Source: Bacteroidales bacterium UBA6117 (GTDB lineage: Bacteria; Bacteroidota; Bacteroidia; Bacteroidales; VadinHA17). Taken from it: a stretch of DNA of 59,632 bases. Position numbers and translations under genes: made by a program. The notes under the pieces were generated by a model. That model saw only the letters and a program-made list of their open reading frames with translations. It was not told the DNA's origin and made no database searches. Location of the stretch: positions 1-59,632 of the forward strand of contig DIWB01000014.1 in the NCBI GenBank assembly GCA_002428385.1, written 5' to 3'. Of this stretch, positions 43,981 to 52,510 are shown in pieces. Position 1 is the stretch's first letter, and each line of letters starts with the position of its first letter.

Positions 43981-44792
43981 ATTTCAGGCTATTAAATAAT
44001 TATATTGCCATTATTACATTTGTCCTGGCCTTTACCCCGGTAACCGTCACGGGTCAGGACTTTCCCGAGCCGCAGGTTCCGCCAAGACTTGTGAACGATT
44101 TTGCAGGCATGCTCACACAGCAGGAAATAAACGCCCTTGAGCAAAAGCTTGTGGCCTTCGATGATACAACATCGACTCAGATATCAATAATTACTGTCAA
44201 CGACCTGATGGGATATGACAAGGCCGATTATGCCCAGCGGCTGGCTGAATTGTGGGGAATAGGACGGAAGGGTTCGGACAATGGGGTGCTTATTCTTGTC
44301 AAGCCAAAGACCTTCAGCTCGCAGGGGCAGGTTCAGATAACCACAGGATACGGTCTTGAAGGTGCTATCCCCGATATTATATGCGGTGAGATAGTCGACT
44401 ATGAAATACTTCCTGAATTCAGGCAGGGCAATTACTATGAAGGTCTCGATAAGGCAACCAGCACGCTTATGTCGCTGGCAAGCGGGGAATTCACGGCCGG
44501 TGATTACAGGAAGGGCGGCGACATTAGCGAGATGGTACCTCTTATTGTTTTCATAATCGTAATAATAGTAATCCTGTTCATGCGCAGCAGCGGCGGATCG
44601 AACCAGAAGCATATAAGCCGTAACGGACTTCCCCTATGGATATTGATGTCGATGATGAATTCAGGAGGTAACAAGCACAGCGGAAGCTGGGGAGGCTTTT
44701 CTGGAGGCGGCGGTTTCAAAGGCGGCGGAGGCGGCTTTGGCGGTTTCGGAGGCGGCAGCTTTGGCGGAGGCGGAGCCGGAGGGAGTTGGTAA
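43977..44792 (+). CDS. TPM-domain membrane protein with Gly-rich tail (YgcG-like)
   Basis: The 271-residue protein has a signal peptide (to about residue 26), a TPM domain (LVNDFAGMLTQQEINALEQK through IICGEIVDYEILPEFRQGNY), one transmembrane helix (about 181-199) and a glycine-rich C-terminus rich in Phe-Gly-Gly from about residue 235, the normal form of YgcG-like proteins. It overlaps the preceding gene by 4 nt, so the three are translated together. Function in envelope integrity is inferred from the family. Confidence 0.88.
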   Translation: MNFRLLNNYIAIITFVLAFTPVTVTGQDFPEPQVPPRLVNDFAGMLTQQEINALEQKLVAFDDTTSTQISIITVNDLMGYDKADYAQRLAELWGIGRKGSDNGVLILVKPKTFSSQGQVQITTGYGLEGAIPDIICGEIVDYEILPEFRQGNYYEGLDKATSTLMSLASGEFTAGDYRKGGDISEMVPLIVFIIVIIVILFMRSSGGSNQKHISRNGLPLWILMSMMNSGGNKHSGSWGGFSGGGGFKGGGGGFGGFGGGSFGGGGAGGSW

Positions 44793-44848
44793 GAATTGGC
44801 GAAGAGCGCAGGGCTCAGGGTAAAGGTTTGTCTGACAGGTTAGAATTT

Positions 44849-45871
44849 TTATCTTCCTGACGTATAATCTCTCCACTTTTCTATAACCTGTTTCATGTCG
44901 TCCGGAAGTTCCGAGTCGAATGACAGCCGTTTTCCGGTAACCGGGTGATCGAATGAAAGCGATTTGGCATGCAATGCCTGGCGGGGCAGGATGGTAAAGC
45001 AGTTCCTGATAAATTGCTGATATTTGGCAAATGTAGTGCCCCGCAGTATCTTATCCCCTCCATATTCCGCATCATTGAAAAGAGGGTGTTTGATATGGCT
45101 GAAATGAACCCTGATCTGATGAGTGCGACCGGTTTCGAGTCTGCATTCAACAAGCGATACATATCCGAGATCCTCAATCAGACTGTAGTGGGTGATGGCC
45201 GGTTTGCCCTGACTGCCGTCGGGAAATACCTGCATGATCTTCCTGTCGCGGATACTTCGGCCAACATGGCCCGTTATGGTTCCTTCAGGCGGATCGGGAG
45301 TCCCCCACACAAGGGCTACATATTTCCTGCCTGTGGTTCTGTCGTAGAACTGTCTTGACAATTTATTGAGAGCCAGTTCGTTCTTGGCAATTACAAGTAT
45401 TCCGGATGTGTTTTTGTCAATACGGTGAACGAGTCCGGGACGAAGCTCTCCCGACTGAAACATTGGAATGTCCCTGAAATGGTACATCAGGGCATTCACG
45501 AGCGTCCCGGTGTAGTTGCCATAGGCGGGATGAACCACCATTCCGGGATCCTTGTTCACAACTACGACATCATCATCTTCGTAAATAATATTAAGTGGTA
45601 TGTTTTCAGGTATCAGCTCTATCTCCCTTGGAGGGTTTGGAAGCACAACCTGTACTATGTCGCTGGGTTTAACCCTGTAATTTGGCTTTACAGGTTTGTT
45701 GTTGACAAGAATATTGCCGGCATTGGCAGCATTCTGGATTCTGGTCCTTGATGTCTTCTCGATCCTGCTGGAAAGGAATTTGTCTAAACGCATCACCGAC
45801 TGTCCCGGCTCGGAAATGAACCTGTAATGTTCAAAAAGTTCCTGCTGGTCAGTCAGTTCTTCTTCAGTCAT
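44849..45871 (-). CDS. rluD: RluA/RluD family 23S rRNA pseudouridine synthase
   Basis: It converts uridine to pseudouridine in large-subunit rRNA. The start at 45871 gives 340 residues; TTG at 45877 gives two more. An S4 RNA-binding domain (RLDKFLSSRIEKTSRTRIQN) at about 24-90 is followed by the catalytic domain with PGLVHRIDKNTSGILVIAKN (catalytic Asp in HRIDKNTSG) and LETGRTHQIRVHF. Specific positions in 23S rRNA cannot be read. It is directly downstream of the T9SS cargo gene. Confidence 0.93.
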   Translation of the reverse strand: MTEEELTDQQELFEHYRFISEPGQSVMRLDKFLSSRIEKTSRTRIQNAANAGNILVNNKPVKPNYRVKPSDIVQVVLPNPPREIELIPENIPLNIIYEDDDVVVVNKDPGMVVHPAYGNYTGTLVNALMYHFRDIPMFQSGELRPGLVHRIDKNTSGILVIAKNELALNKLSRQFYDRTTGRKYVALVWGTPDPPEGTITGHVGRSIRDRKIMQVFPDGSQGKPAITHYSLIEDLGYVSLVECRLETGRTHQIRVHFSHIKHPLFNDAEYGGDKILRGTTFAKYQQFIRNCFTILPRQALHAKSLSFDHPVTGKRLSFDSELPDDMKQVIEKWRDYTSGR

Positions 45872-45877
45872 ATGCAA

Positions 45878-47722
45878 CTACTTAGTAATCACGAGCCTGA
45901 ACCAGGCTACGCGTTTTTTCCCCGAGAGTACAACCACGTTGAAGATACCGGGCTTCAGTTCCCGGATATCGATTCTTTCGCTGTATGGCTCTCTTATAAG
46001 CTCCCGTCCGAAGAGATCGCTGATTGACACGTATGTCGCGGGTCCGGGCAGAATATCCTCGCATTCAAGGTTGATGAAATCAACGGCAGGGTTGGGCCAC
46101 ATCCTGTGTTTTTTTGGATCGGCCGGGATTTCATCCTCAGAGGATGTTGTCTTGACCGGTTTTCCAACAATTGGCCTTATCATCAGACTGCCCTGCTTTT
46201 GCGACAGGTACCATATTCCGTTCCGCCAGTAAAACTGCCGCCCCTGATGAGGAGTATTGACATCGAAGCCTGCATTGAGAAAGTTTTCGGTTTTCTGTTT
46301 CCATCCCACATAAAAAACATCGTCTACCGGAACACCGTCGGGCAGGATGTAGGTATGGAATCCGTTTATATCGTCGCCCGGCTCAACAATCACATTAACG
46401 AAGCTGTAAATTACATTTCCGGGCAGTCCGTTATTGTCATCCCATACCATCATGTCAAATGCCCTCACGTTGCTGTTAAGGTAGCTGTCGTTGAAGCAGA
46501 TGCTGATGGCCCTGATGGTGTCTTCCATGTACGATTTGAACCTGTATGCCACCATCGCATTTCTTGATCCTTCACCGTTTACTCCGTATCCGCTTTCAGC
46601 AGTGCCGTCGTCAAAGGCAAAATAGTTGCTGAAGACCTGGTTGTATTTGATTGTGTCATTGGGTTTGGGGTCGAAGTCATCTGTAAGCAGGTGGCATGTT
46701 ATCCTGAAGAGGGCTGAATCTACATTCGAGGTGTTGTAGGTATATATCAGGCTGGCGTTGTAATCAACGCTTGCATAGGGTTCGATGTTTGTTGCACCTG
46801 CAGTGAAGGAATGGGAAATTGCATTGGTATACATGTCGCGTATCTCGAAATTCCTTGTTACATTCCTGGTTATAATGTCGTTATTCCTGTAGGAAACTGG
46901 TATGAAGGCGCCCATTTCCTGAAGGTAGACCTGCCGGAATTGTTTCCAGGGCATTGCTTCGTGGGTTTTAAGGATTGATCTCAGTGGTTTCCTGAAAGCC
47001 ACATCGGCAAGGGCTGTGTCGGCTTCGTGCCTGTTCCTGTCAAGAAGAACGTAGTCGATGTTCCAGTGGTCGCAGTTTCCAATCATTGAGTTCTCCTCAA
47101 AATCCGAAAGACTGGCCCAGTTGACGAAGCGGAACTGAAATCCGTTTTTCAGGTAGCGTGGATCGTCTATTCTTATTATTACAGGTTTAAAGCCTGATTG
47201 TACCGGATCATCGGATCTCCATACCGAATGCCATGCTGCTTCGTCGGGGGCAAAGAACTGGAGGGTAAGGCTGTCGGAAGGTTCCGGGACATCTCCCAGG
47301 CCTCCCGCCTCGTACCAGAAGCTAAGCCAGATATTGTCGGATGCCGGATACATCAGATTCACCGGCTGTGAAGTAAGATGGTCGGCCTCGAATCCCTCTG
47401 ACACGGCAGTTTCATAAAGCTTTCCGGTCTCGTTGAGTGCATCAAGGGTGGCGATCCCAATTGTAATCTGCCTGTCGGAATAGGTGTTGTTTATAAAAGC
47501 AAAATTGTCGGTCCACAGCAGGGGAGAGGGGAGGACTGAACCTCCTGTAAAGTCGTCGAAAAAAGGGAGTTCCACAGGATCAGCAGCCAGTCCTTTCGCG
47601 GACCGGTCGGAGTTGCCTTTCAGCAGCCGGTTCGACTGAAGCCCTGGAGTAACTTCCTGGTTGAAAGCCTTTACCGGGATGCACAACAGTAGTATAATAT
47701 ATATTATCAGTCTTTTTTGCAT
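45878..47722 (-). CDS. Secreted T9SS type A sorting-domain protein
   Basis: The 614-residue protein starts at 47722 with a signal peptide (MQKRLIIYIILLLCIPVKAF). The C-terminus, MWPNPAVDFINLECED to the end with ISDLFGREL and ELKPGIFNVVV, is a type A type-9-secretion sorting domain, so the protein is passed through the T9SS. The body contains beta-sandwich-like stretches but no recognised enzyme domain. Function unknown. Between the PASTA gene (4-nt gap) and rluD. Confidence 0.88.
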   Translation of the reverse strand: MQKRLIIYIILLLCIPVKAFNQEVTPGLQSNRLLKGNSDRSAKGLAADPVELPFFDDFTGGSVLPSPLLWTDNFAFINNTYSDRQITIGIATLDALNETGKLYETAVSEGFEADHLTSQPVNLMYPASDNIWLSFWYEAGGLGDVPEPSDSLTLQFFAPDEAAWHSVWRSDDPVQSGFKPVIIRIDDPRYLKNGFQFRFVNWASLSDFEENSMIGNCDHWNIDYVLLDRNRHEADTALADVAFRKPLRSILKTHEAMPWKQFRQVYLQEMGAFIPVSYRNNDIITRNVTRNFEIRDMYTNAISHSFTAGATNIEPYASVDYNASLIYTYNTSNVDSALFRITCHLLTDDFDPKPNDTIKYNQVFSNYFAFDDGTAESGYGVNGEGSRNAMVAYRFKSYMEDTIRAISICFNDSYLNSNVRAFDMMVWDDNNGLPGNVIYSFVNVIVEPGDDINGFHTYILPDGVPVDDVFYVGWKQKTENFLNAGFDVNTPHQGRQFYWRNGIWYLSQKQGSLMIRPIVGKPVKTTSSEDEIPADPKKHRMWPNPAVDFINLECEDILPGPATYVSISDLFGRELIREPYSERIDIRELKPGIFNVVVLSGKKRVAWFRLVITK

Positions 47723-47726
47723 CAGT

Positions 47727-48572
47727 TTAATCGGGCAGTTGTGAAAATCTTCCGGGTAATGTGTCTGTAATGACATATGCCGAATCAACGGGAAGCCGTG
47801 CCGAGTCGAGTGTCAGCCACAGGTATATTGACGATCCAAGCTGAAGGGTTGCATCGGCACTGAAGTCGGGATTTTGTTTATAAACGAAAGCATCGGCCGA
47901 ATCCTGGGCTGTCAGCACAGTGTTGTCAAAAATTGAGGTGACGAGGGTAAGTGATGCTCCCAGTATGGTGTTCCTTGCAGCCTCATGATTGATTCCGATC
48001 AGGTTCGGGACATAGGTTCTCTGATTGCTGAGGCCTCTTCCCAGCACAAGATCGATAACTGATCCTTTCTGGATTGAATCTCCGTCGTGGATGTTCCTTC
48101 CGCCGTACAGCTGTTCCAGAACAACATCGAATGAGATATCGGGGATGTACCTTATCGACCCCAGCTGAAGCCCTGAGCTTTCAATCACTTTGACAGCCTG
48201 CCTTTTGGGCAGGTTTACCAGGTTTGGCATTGCCACCATCTCGGGATTGAATGCATTGATGGTAAGCAAAATATTTCTTCGCTTCTTGACCTTGAAGCCC
48301 GGAACAGGATTTTGTTCAGCAATGCATCCCCTGGGCACTTCGGAGGTGTAAACCGAATCAACGATCTGGAACCTGAGTCTGCTTTTCCTTGCCAGTTCCT
48401 GAGTCTGCCGGAGAGTCAGTCCCTTGAAGTCAGGAACTGGTTTGCTTTGACCGTGTCGGGTGTAAAAATTCATCCAGATAAGCAGGAGCATTATAATTAC
48501 CACAACAATTACAGCTGCAAGTGCCAGGTTTTTCAAAAACGTCTTGCTGAATAGAAAATCTTTGATGCTCAT
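47727..48572 (-). CDS. PASTA-domain membrane protein
   Basis: The 281-residue protein has a single N-terminal membrane segment (about 10-33) followed by three PASTA domains (about 40-115, 115-185 and 185-260: VPDFKGLTLRQTQELARK, MPNLVNLPKRQAVKVIES, VPNLIGINHEAARNTI). There is no kinase or penicillin-binding domain. In Bacteroidota this stand-alone form is frequently near ddl and rluD, suggesting a cell-wall role. It begins 17 nt after the end of mqnE. Confidence 0.88.
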   Translation of the reverse strand: MSIKDFLFSKTFLKNLALAAVIVVVIIMLLLIWMNFYTRHGQSKPVPDFKGLTLRQTQELARKSRLRFQIVDSVYTSEVPRGCIAEQNPVPGFKVKKRRNILLTINAFNPEMVAMPNLVNLPKRQAVKVIESSGLQLGSIRYIPDISFDVVLEQLYGGRNIHDGDSIQKGSVIDLVLGRGLSNQRTYVPNLIGINHEAARNTILGASLTLVTSIFDNTVLTAQDSADAFVYKQNPDFSADATLQLGSSIYLWLTLDSARLPVDSAYVITDTLPGRFSQLPD

Positions 48573-48589
48573 GATGGCCGGACTAAATT

Positions 48590-49705
48590 TTATAACGCAA
48601 AGGTATGTATAAAATTATAAAAGGAATCCCGTTCGACGGGCACAAATCCGGCATCTCTGACCAGCCTGCAGATTTCATCGGTCGACATTGCAGGATTTTT
48701 TTCTGCAGAACCTGCCATCGAATAGATCCTTGTTGAATCTTCTATTGTTCCGTCGAGGTCGTCGGTTCCGAACATCAGGCTCATCTGGGCAACTTCCCTT
48801 CCTATCATCGGCCAGTATGCCTTTATATGGGGTATGTTGTCAAGAAATATCCGCGAAACAGCATAGTTTTTTAAATCTTCCGCCGTGGTGGTTTCGCCAA
48901 GATGCGACATTGGATTGTTGGCTTTTCTGAACTTAAGCGGGATGAACGCATTGAAACCGCCGGTCCTGTCCTGAAGATCCCTTAGCCTCGCCATATGGTC
49001 AATCCTTTGAGAATAGTTCTCGAGATGTCCGTAAAGCATGGTGGCGTTTGAAGGAATCCCTGCATTATGAGCTGTTTCGTGTATGAGGAGCCATTTTTCA
49101 GCAGTTGATTTCTCGGGACAGATCTTTTTTCTTATCGTTTCGTCGAAGATTTCCGCGCCTCCTCCCGGAATCGAATCGAGTCCGTATTTCTTAAGAAGCA
49201 ACAGACCCTCCTTCAACGTCATTCCGGATCTTGAGATCATCTGGTCGATTTCGACAGCTGAATAGGCTTTTATGTGAATCCCCGGACGGTGTTGCTTTAT
49301 CTTTTGAAGAAGTTCCCCATAATACCTGATATCGTGTGAGGGATGAACACCGCCCGTTATGTGAACCTCTGTCACTTCCATCCCGTCGAATTTCCTTACC
49401 ATTTCAAGCATCTCATCGTGCGAGTATTCCCAGCTTTCAGGGTCGCCTTCAGTCTTGTGATAAGAGCAGAATCGGCAGTTATGTATGCAGAGGTTGGTGG
49501 GTTCAATGTGGAAGTTGCGGTTGAAGAAGACCATATTTCCGTTATGCTTTCTCCTGGTTATTCCAGCCATCAGCGAAAGCAGTGACAGACCTGCCTGTTC
49601 AAACAGAATCACGCCTTCTTCCTCTGTTATGCGCCTTCCCTGGCTTATTCCCGTTAGTATACTCTTCAGGCCGGGATCATTTGTATAGTCTTCAGGACTC
49701 TTCAT
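48590..49705 (-). CDS. mqnE: Aminofutalosine synthase MqnE
   Basis: A radical SAM enzyme of the futalosine route to menaquinone. From the start at 49705 it has 371 residues. CIHNCRFC (Cys73, Cys77, Cys80) is the CX3CX2C cluster; HIEPTNLC before it and EVHITGGVHPSHD after it are MqnE hallmarks that separate it from MqnC. A longer start at 49735 would lie inside the promoter. Presence of this enzyme shows futalosine-dependent menaquinone synthesis. Confidence 0.92.
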   Translation of the reverse strand: MKSPEDYTNDPGLKSILTGISQGRRITEEEGVILFEQAGLSLLSLMAGITRRKHNGNMVFFNRNFHIEPTNLCIHNCRFCSYHKTEGDPESWEYSHDEMLEMVRKFDGMEVTEVHITGGVHPSHDIRYYGELLQKIKQHRPGIHIKAYSAVEIDQMISRSGMTLKEGLLLLKKYGLDSIPGGGAEIFDETIRKKICPEKSTAEKWLLIHETAHNAGIPSNATMLYGHLENYSQRIDHMARLRDLQDRTGGFNAFIPLKFRKANNPMSHLGETTTAEDLKNYAVSRIFLDNIPHIKAYWPMIGREVAQMSLMFGTDDLDGTIEDSTRIYSMAGSAEKNPAMSTDEICRLVRDAGFVPVERDSFYNFIHTFAL

Positions 49706-49723
49706 GTAAATGGTTATCAGGGG

Positions 49724-49731
49724 CAAAATTA
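49724..49731 (-). promoter_or_regulatory. -7 box of mqnE
   Basis: On the minus strand TAATTTTG fits TAnnTTTG, 18 nt before the mqnE start. It sits immediately downstream of the U-tract of the rpmH terminator. Confidence 0.5.
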
Positions 49732-49732
49732 G

Positions 49733-49763
49733 CAAAAAAAAGGTGCCTTTGCGGAGGCACCTT
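49733..49763 (-). terminator. Intrinsic terminator of rpmH
   Basis: AAGGTGCC (49740-49747) pairs with GGCACCTT (49756-49763) across an 8-nt loop. On the minus strand the stem is followed by a run of T, 23 nt after the rpmH stop. Confidence 0.92.
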
Positions 49764-49786
49764 CCCTGGTTTTATAAATAACCTTA

Positions 49787-49942
49787 TTATTTAAGTTTGA
49801 GTTCAGATGATACTGTAAGTTTCTTTCTTCCCTTTGCCCTGCGTGAAGCCAGAACCCTTCTGCCGTTGGCGGTGGACATTCTTTCCCTGAATCCGTGTTT
49901 GTTAGCTCTTTTTCTTCTTGAAGGCTGAAATGTCCTTTTCAT
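49787..49942 (-). CDS. rpmH: 50S ribosomal protein L34
   Basis: A 51-residue protein, MKRTFQPSRRKRANKHGFRE then RMSTANGRRVLASRRAKGRK, the complete L34 signature, with a slightly longer tail (KLTVSSELKLK). It is too short for most ORF filters. It has its own promoter and terminator and no rnpA or dnaA neighbour, unlike in many bacteria. Confidence 0.97.
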   Translation of the reverse strand: MKRTFQPSRRKRANKHGFRERMSTANGRRVLASRRAKGRKKLTVSSELKLK

Positions 49943-49985
49943 GACTCTGCTTTTAAGTTGGTTCTACAGTTTTAATTTGAGATCG

Positions 49986-50015
49986 CAAAGATAGATATTT
50001 TTTAAATAAAAGCAA
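49986..50015 (-). promoter_or_regulatory. Promoter of rpmH
   Basis: Minus-strand TTG (50015-50013), 19 nt, then TATCTTTG (49993-49986): a perfect TTG-N19-TAnnTTTG. The leader to the L34 start is about 40 nt. Confidence 0.8.
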
Positions 50016-50039
50016 CCTGGAGGATAAAATTTGAAAAAA

Positions 50040-50663
50040 TCATAGCGGGAGGTAAACAATCTTTTTTGACTCGAACCATGGTTCCGGGAAAAAGGAGCTT
50101 ATATCATTAACTATCGCCTTATCGCTGAACGGCAGGAGTTCTTCCGACAGGTCTCCTCCCTTGAGGCATATTAATCCGTTTCTGCTCTCACCTGCCTTAT
50201 CGCGGCTGATATTTTTCCTTGTCAGTTTCACAAGTTCGGGAAAGGCCATTACTGCTCTGCTTACTATGAATTCGTACCGGCCTGTTTCCTCTTCTATCCT
50301 TTTTCTGACTGGGATGACGTTTTTCAGACCCAGTTCATCAGCAACGCTCGAAACCACCTTTATTTTCTTTGCTATGGAATCAAGCAGGAAAAAGCGAACT
50401 CCGGGGAACATGATCGCCAGAGGAATGCCCGGAAAGCCTCCGCCTGTTCCTGCGTCAAGCACCCTTGTCCCTTCCCTGAAACGTATGATCTTTGCAATTG
50501 CGAGTGAATGAAGCACATGATGGGTATAAAAATTGTCAAAGTCCTTTCTTGAGATAACGTTTATCCTGGTGTTCCACTGACTGTAGACCTCCTCAAGCTT
50601 TGATATTATTGTAATCTGGGACCCTGTCAGGTCGGGGAAGTATTTCCGTATTATTTCACTCAC
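50040..50663 (-). CDS. rsmG: 16S rRNA m7G527 methyltransferase
   Basis: It methylates G527 of 16S rRNA. The 207-residue protein shows VLDAGTGGGFPGIPLAI (motif I, about 70-86), FFLLDSIAKKIKVV and FIVSRAVMAFPEL, all standard for RsmG/GidB. The start overlaps the end of the sigma factor gene by 1 nt. Confidence 0.95.
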   Translation of the reverse strand: MSEIIRKYFPDLTGSQITIISKLEEVYSQWNTRINVISRKDFDNFYTHHVLHSLAIAKIIRFREGTRVLDAGTGGGFPGIPLAIMFPGVRFFLLDSIAKKIKVVSSVADELGLKNVIPVRKRIEEETGRYEFIVSRAVMAFPELVKLTRKNISRDKAGESRNGLICLKGGDLSEELLPFSDKAIVNDISSFFPEPWFESKKIVYLPL

Positions 50664-51259
50664 TATCTGTTGCCTGTTTTTGCAAAGATATTGAACAGGA
50701 GGGATTTTGCCCTGAAAAGTTGTGCTTTAACGGTGCCGATCGGCAGTTTCATTTCGGAAGCGATCTCTTCGTAGGAGTATTCCTTGAAGTACCTGAGTTC
50801 AATAAGCCTTCTGTACCGGGGCTTCATCTGGCCTACTATTTCGCGAAGCACGGCAATCTTCTGGTCGTTTATAAGTCTCTCTTCAGGATCGGGAAGATCC
50901 GACTGGATATTGACCGTCATGTTGTCAATATCTTCATGTATCTGGTCGATGGGTGAAGGTGAGAGCTGTTTTTTCCTGATAAAGTCGATGCAGTTATTGG
51001 TGGCGATCCTGAAAAGCCAGGTGCTGAAGGCAAATTCGGGAGTGAAGGAGTCGATGAACCTGAAAGCCTTACCGAATGCTTCTATGGTCAGGTCTTCTGC
51101 ATCGGATGGGTTGTTTACCATCTTCAGGATCATGAAATAGATTGAATCCCTGTAACGGTTAAGCAGGCTCGAAAAAGCTTTCTCATTTCCAAGTTTTGCC
51201 TGCTCGACAAGAATGAGGTCGTTTTGTGCCTTTTCAGATATACAATTGATTACTTCCAT
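50663..51259 (-). CDS. ECF-type RNA polymerase sigma factor
   Basis: The 198-residue protein has region 2 (about 30-95: SLLNRYRDSIYFMILKM then NPSDAEDLTIEAFGKAF) and region 4 (about 130-190: RYRRLIELRYFKEYSYEEIA with HTH MKLPIGTVKAQLFRAKSLL). It lacks an anti-sigma partner next to it; downstream is rsmG and upstream a glycosyltransferase with which it overlaps by 10 nt. Target genes are unknown. Confidence 0.92.
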   Translation of the reverse strand: MEVINCISEKAQNDLILVEQAKLGNEKAFSSLLNRYRDSIYFMILKMVNNPSDAEDLTIEAFGKAFRFIDSFTPEFAFSTWLFRIATNNCIDFIRKKQLSPSPIDQIHEDIDNMTVNIQSDLPDPEERLINDQKIAVLREIVGQMKPRYRRLIELRYFKEYSYEEIASEMKLPIGTVKAQLFRAKSLLFNIFAKTGNR

Positions 51260-52449
51260 GTTGTGTTAGCTCTACCTTCCCTTATGCTCCCTGCAAAGAA
51301 TGCAGCATTAATAAACGGAGAAATTACGTCAAATATTGGAAACAGCGGTAAAATTTCCGGTTCATTGAATTTTTTCCGGTTAAGAATAAAGATCACAAGC
51401 TGGATAATGAACCTCAGGAGGAAAATGCCTGCGACCACCGGCCAAGCATACAGATTGATGATGAGAGCGATGAATGAGGCATAAAAGATTATCCTGGTGA
51501 CGGGTTCCCCGAGGAGAATTATTTTATGCGATGCTTTATAGTGTTTTGCAGTGGTAAGGTGCCTTGTTTTCTGCTTGATGTATTCCCTTATGGTAAGTGC
51601 CGGCACTGACCGCGTATGTGACTCCCTGCCGAATTCGGCAGCGATGTTTCCCGCAGAGGCATTCGAGTTAACGAAAAGGTCATCATCGCCGGATGCAAGA
51701 TGGCTATAGGGCCCAAATCCCTTTTTTTCAAAAAAGATTGATTTCCTGTAAGCCAGATTCCTGCCGACACCCATATATGGCATTCCCCTAAGAGCCATTC
51801 CAAGGTACTGCACGGCAATGGTCATGCAGTCGTACCTGATATACTTGTTCAGCAAACCATTACCGGTGAAATAACCTCCATAACCCAGGACAAATTCTGT
51901 CTTTTCGTCAAACCGCGACACCATCTTTTCTATCCAAAGGCTGCTCTCCGGTCTGCAATCGGCATCGGTAAACAGAAGGAGCTCGTTTTTGGCGGCCTTG
52001 ATGCCTATGAACTGGGCAAATTTCTTGTTATGGGTGAATTTGGGGTCCCTTGTGATGTTGGACACTTTCAGCCTTTTATACTTAATAAGAAAACCGGCGA
52101 GTATGCTGTCCGAATCGTCTTCCGAACAGTCGTTGACCACAATGACTTCGAAATCGGGATAGTCCTGTTCCAGCACTGCCGGAAGGAAATTCCTCAGGTT
52201 TTCTTCCTCGTTCCTTGCACATATTATCACCGACACCGGCCCCCGGAAAACCGATGATTCCGGAGGTTTGAACCTGGCAGGCGCCAGGTAGTAATATAGG
52301 TAATAGAAAGCCTGTATAAGGAAGGATATGCCGAAAAGGATCAGCAGTGCAAGAAGTAAAGGATGACCGTCAGGTATCATTCGACTTTCAGATATGGCTG
52401 CAATATTACTAAGATATTCCGAATAGAGGAAAGCAACAATGGTTTGCAT
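51250..52449 (-). CDS. Membrane GT2-family glycosyltransferase
   Basis: The 399-residue protein has one N-terminal membrane helix (about 30-52) and two or three C-terminal helices (from about 305), with a GT-A domain between: VSVIICARNEEENLRNFLP, LLFTDADCRPESSLW with the DxD, and YIKQKTRHLTTAKHYK resembling the QxxRW region. Similar enzymes add sugars to lipid or exopolysaccharide acceptors. The start may be 52380 (MIPDGHPLLL). Confidence 0.87.
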   Translation of the reverse strand: MQTIVAFLYSEYLSNIAAISESRMIPDGHPLLLALLILFGISFLIQAFYYLYYYLAPARFKPPESSVFRGPVSVIICARNEEENLRNFLPAVLEQDYPDFEVIVVNDCSEDDSDSILAGFLIKYKRLKVSNITRDPKFTHNKKFAQFIGIKAAKNELLLFTDADCRPESSLWIEKMVSRFDEKTEFVLGYGGYFTGNGLLNKYIRYDCMTIAVQYLGMALRGMPYMGVGRNLAYRKSIFFEKKGFGPYSHLASGDDDLFVNSNASAGNIAAEFGRESHTRSVPALTIREYIKQKTRHLTTAKHYKASHKIILLGEPVTRIIFYASFIALIINLYAWPVVAGIFLLRFIIQLVIFILNRKKFNEPEILPLFPIFDVISPFINAAFFAGSIREGRANTTWK

Positions 52450-52510
52450 TTCTCTGAAAACGTACGGGAAGGCCGAAAAATTATCGACATAATTTTCATC
52501 AGGCGGATGA

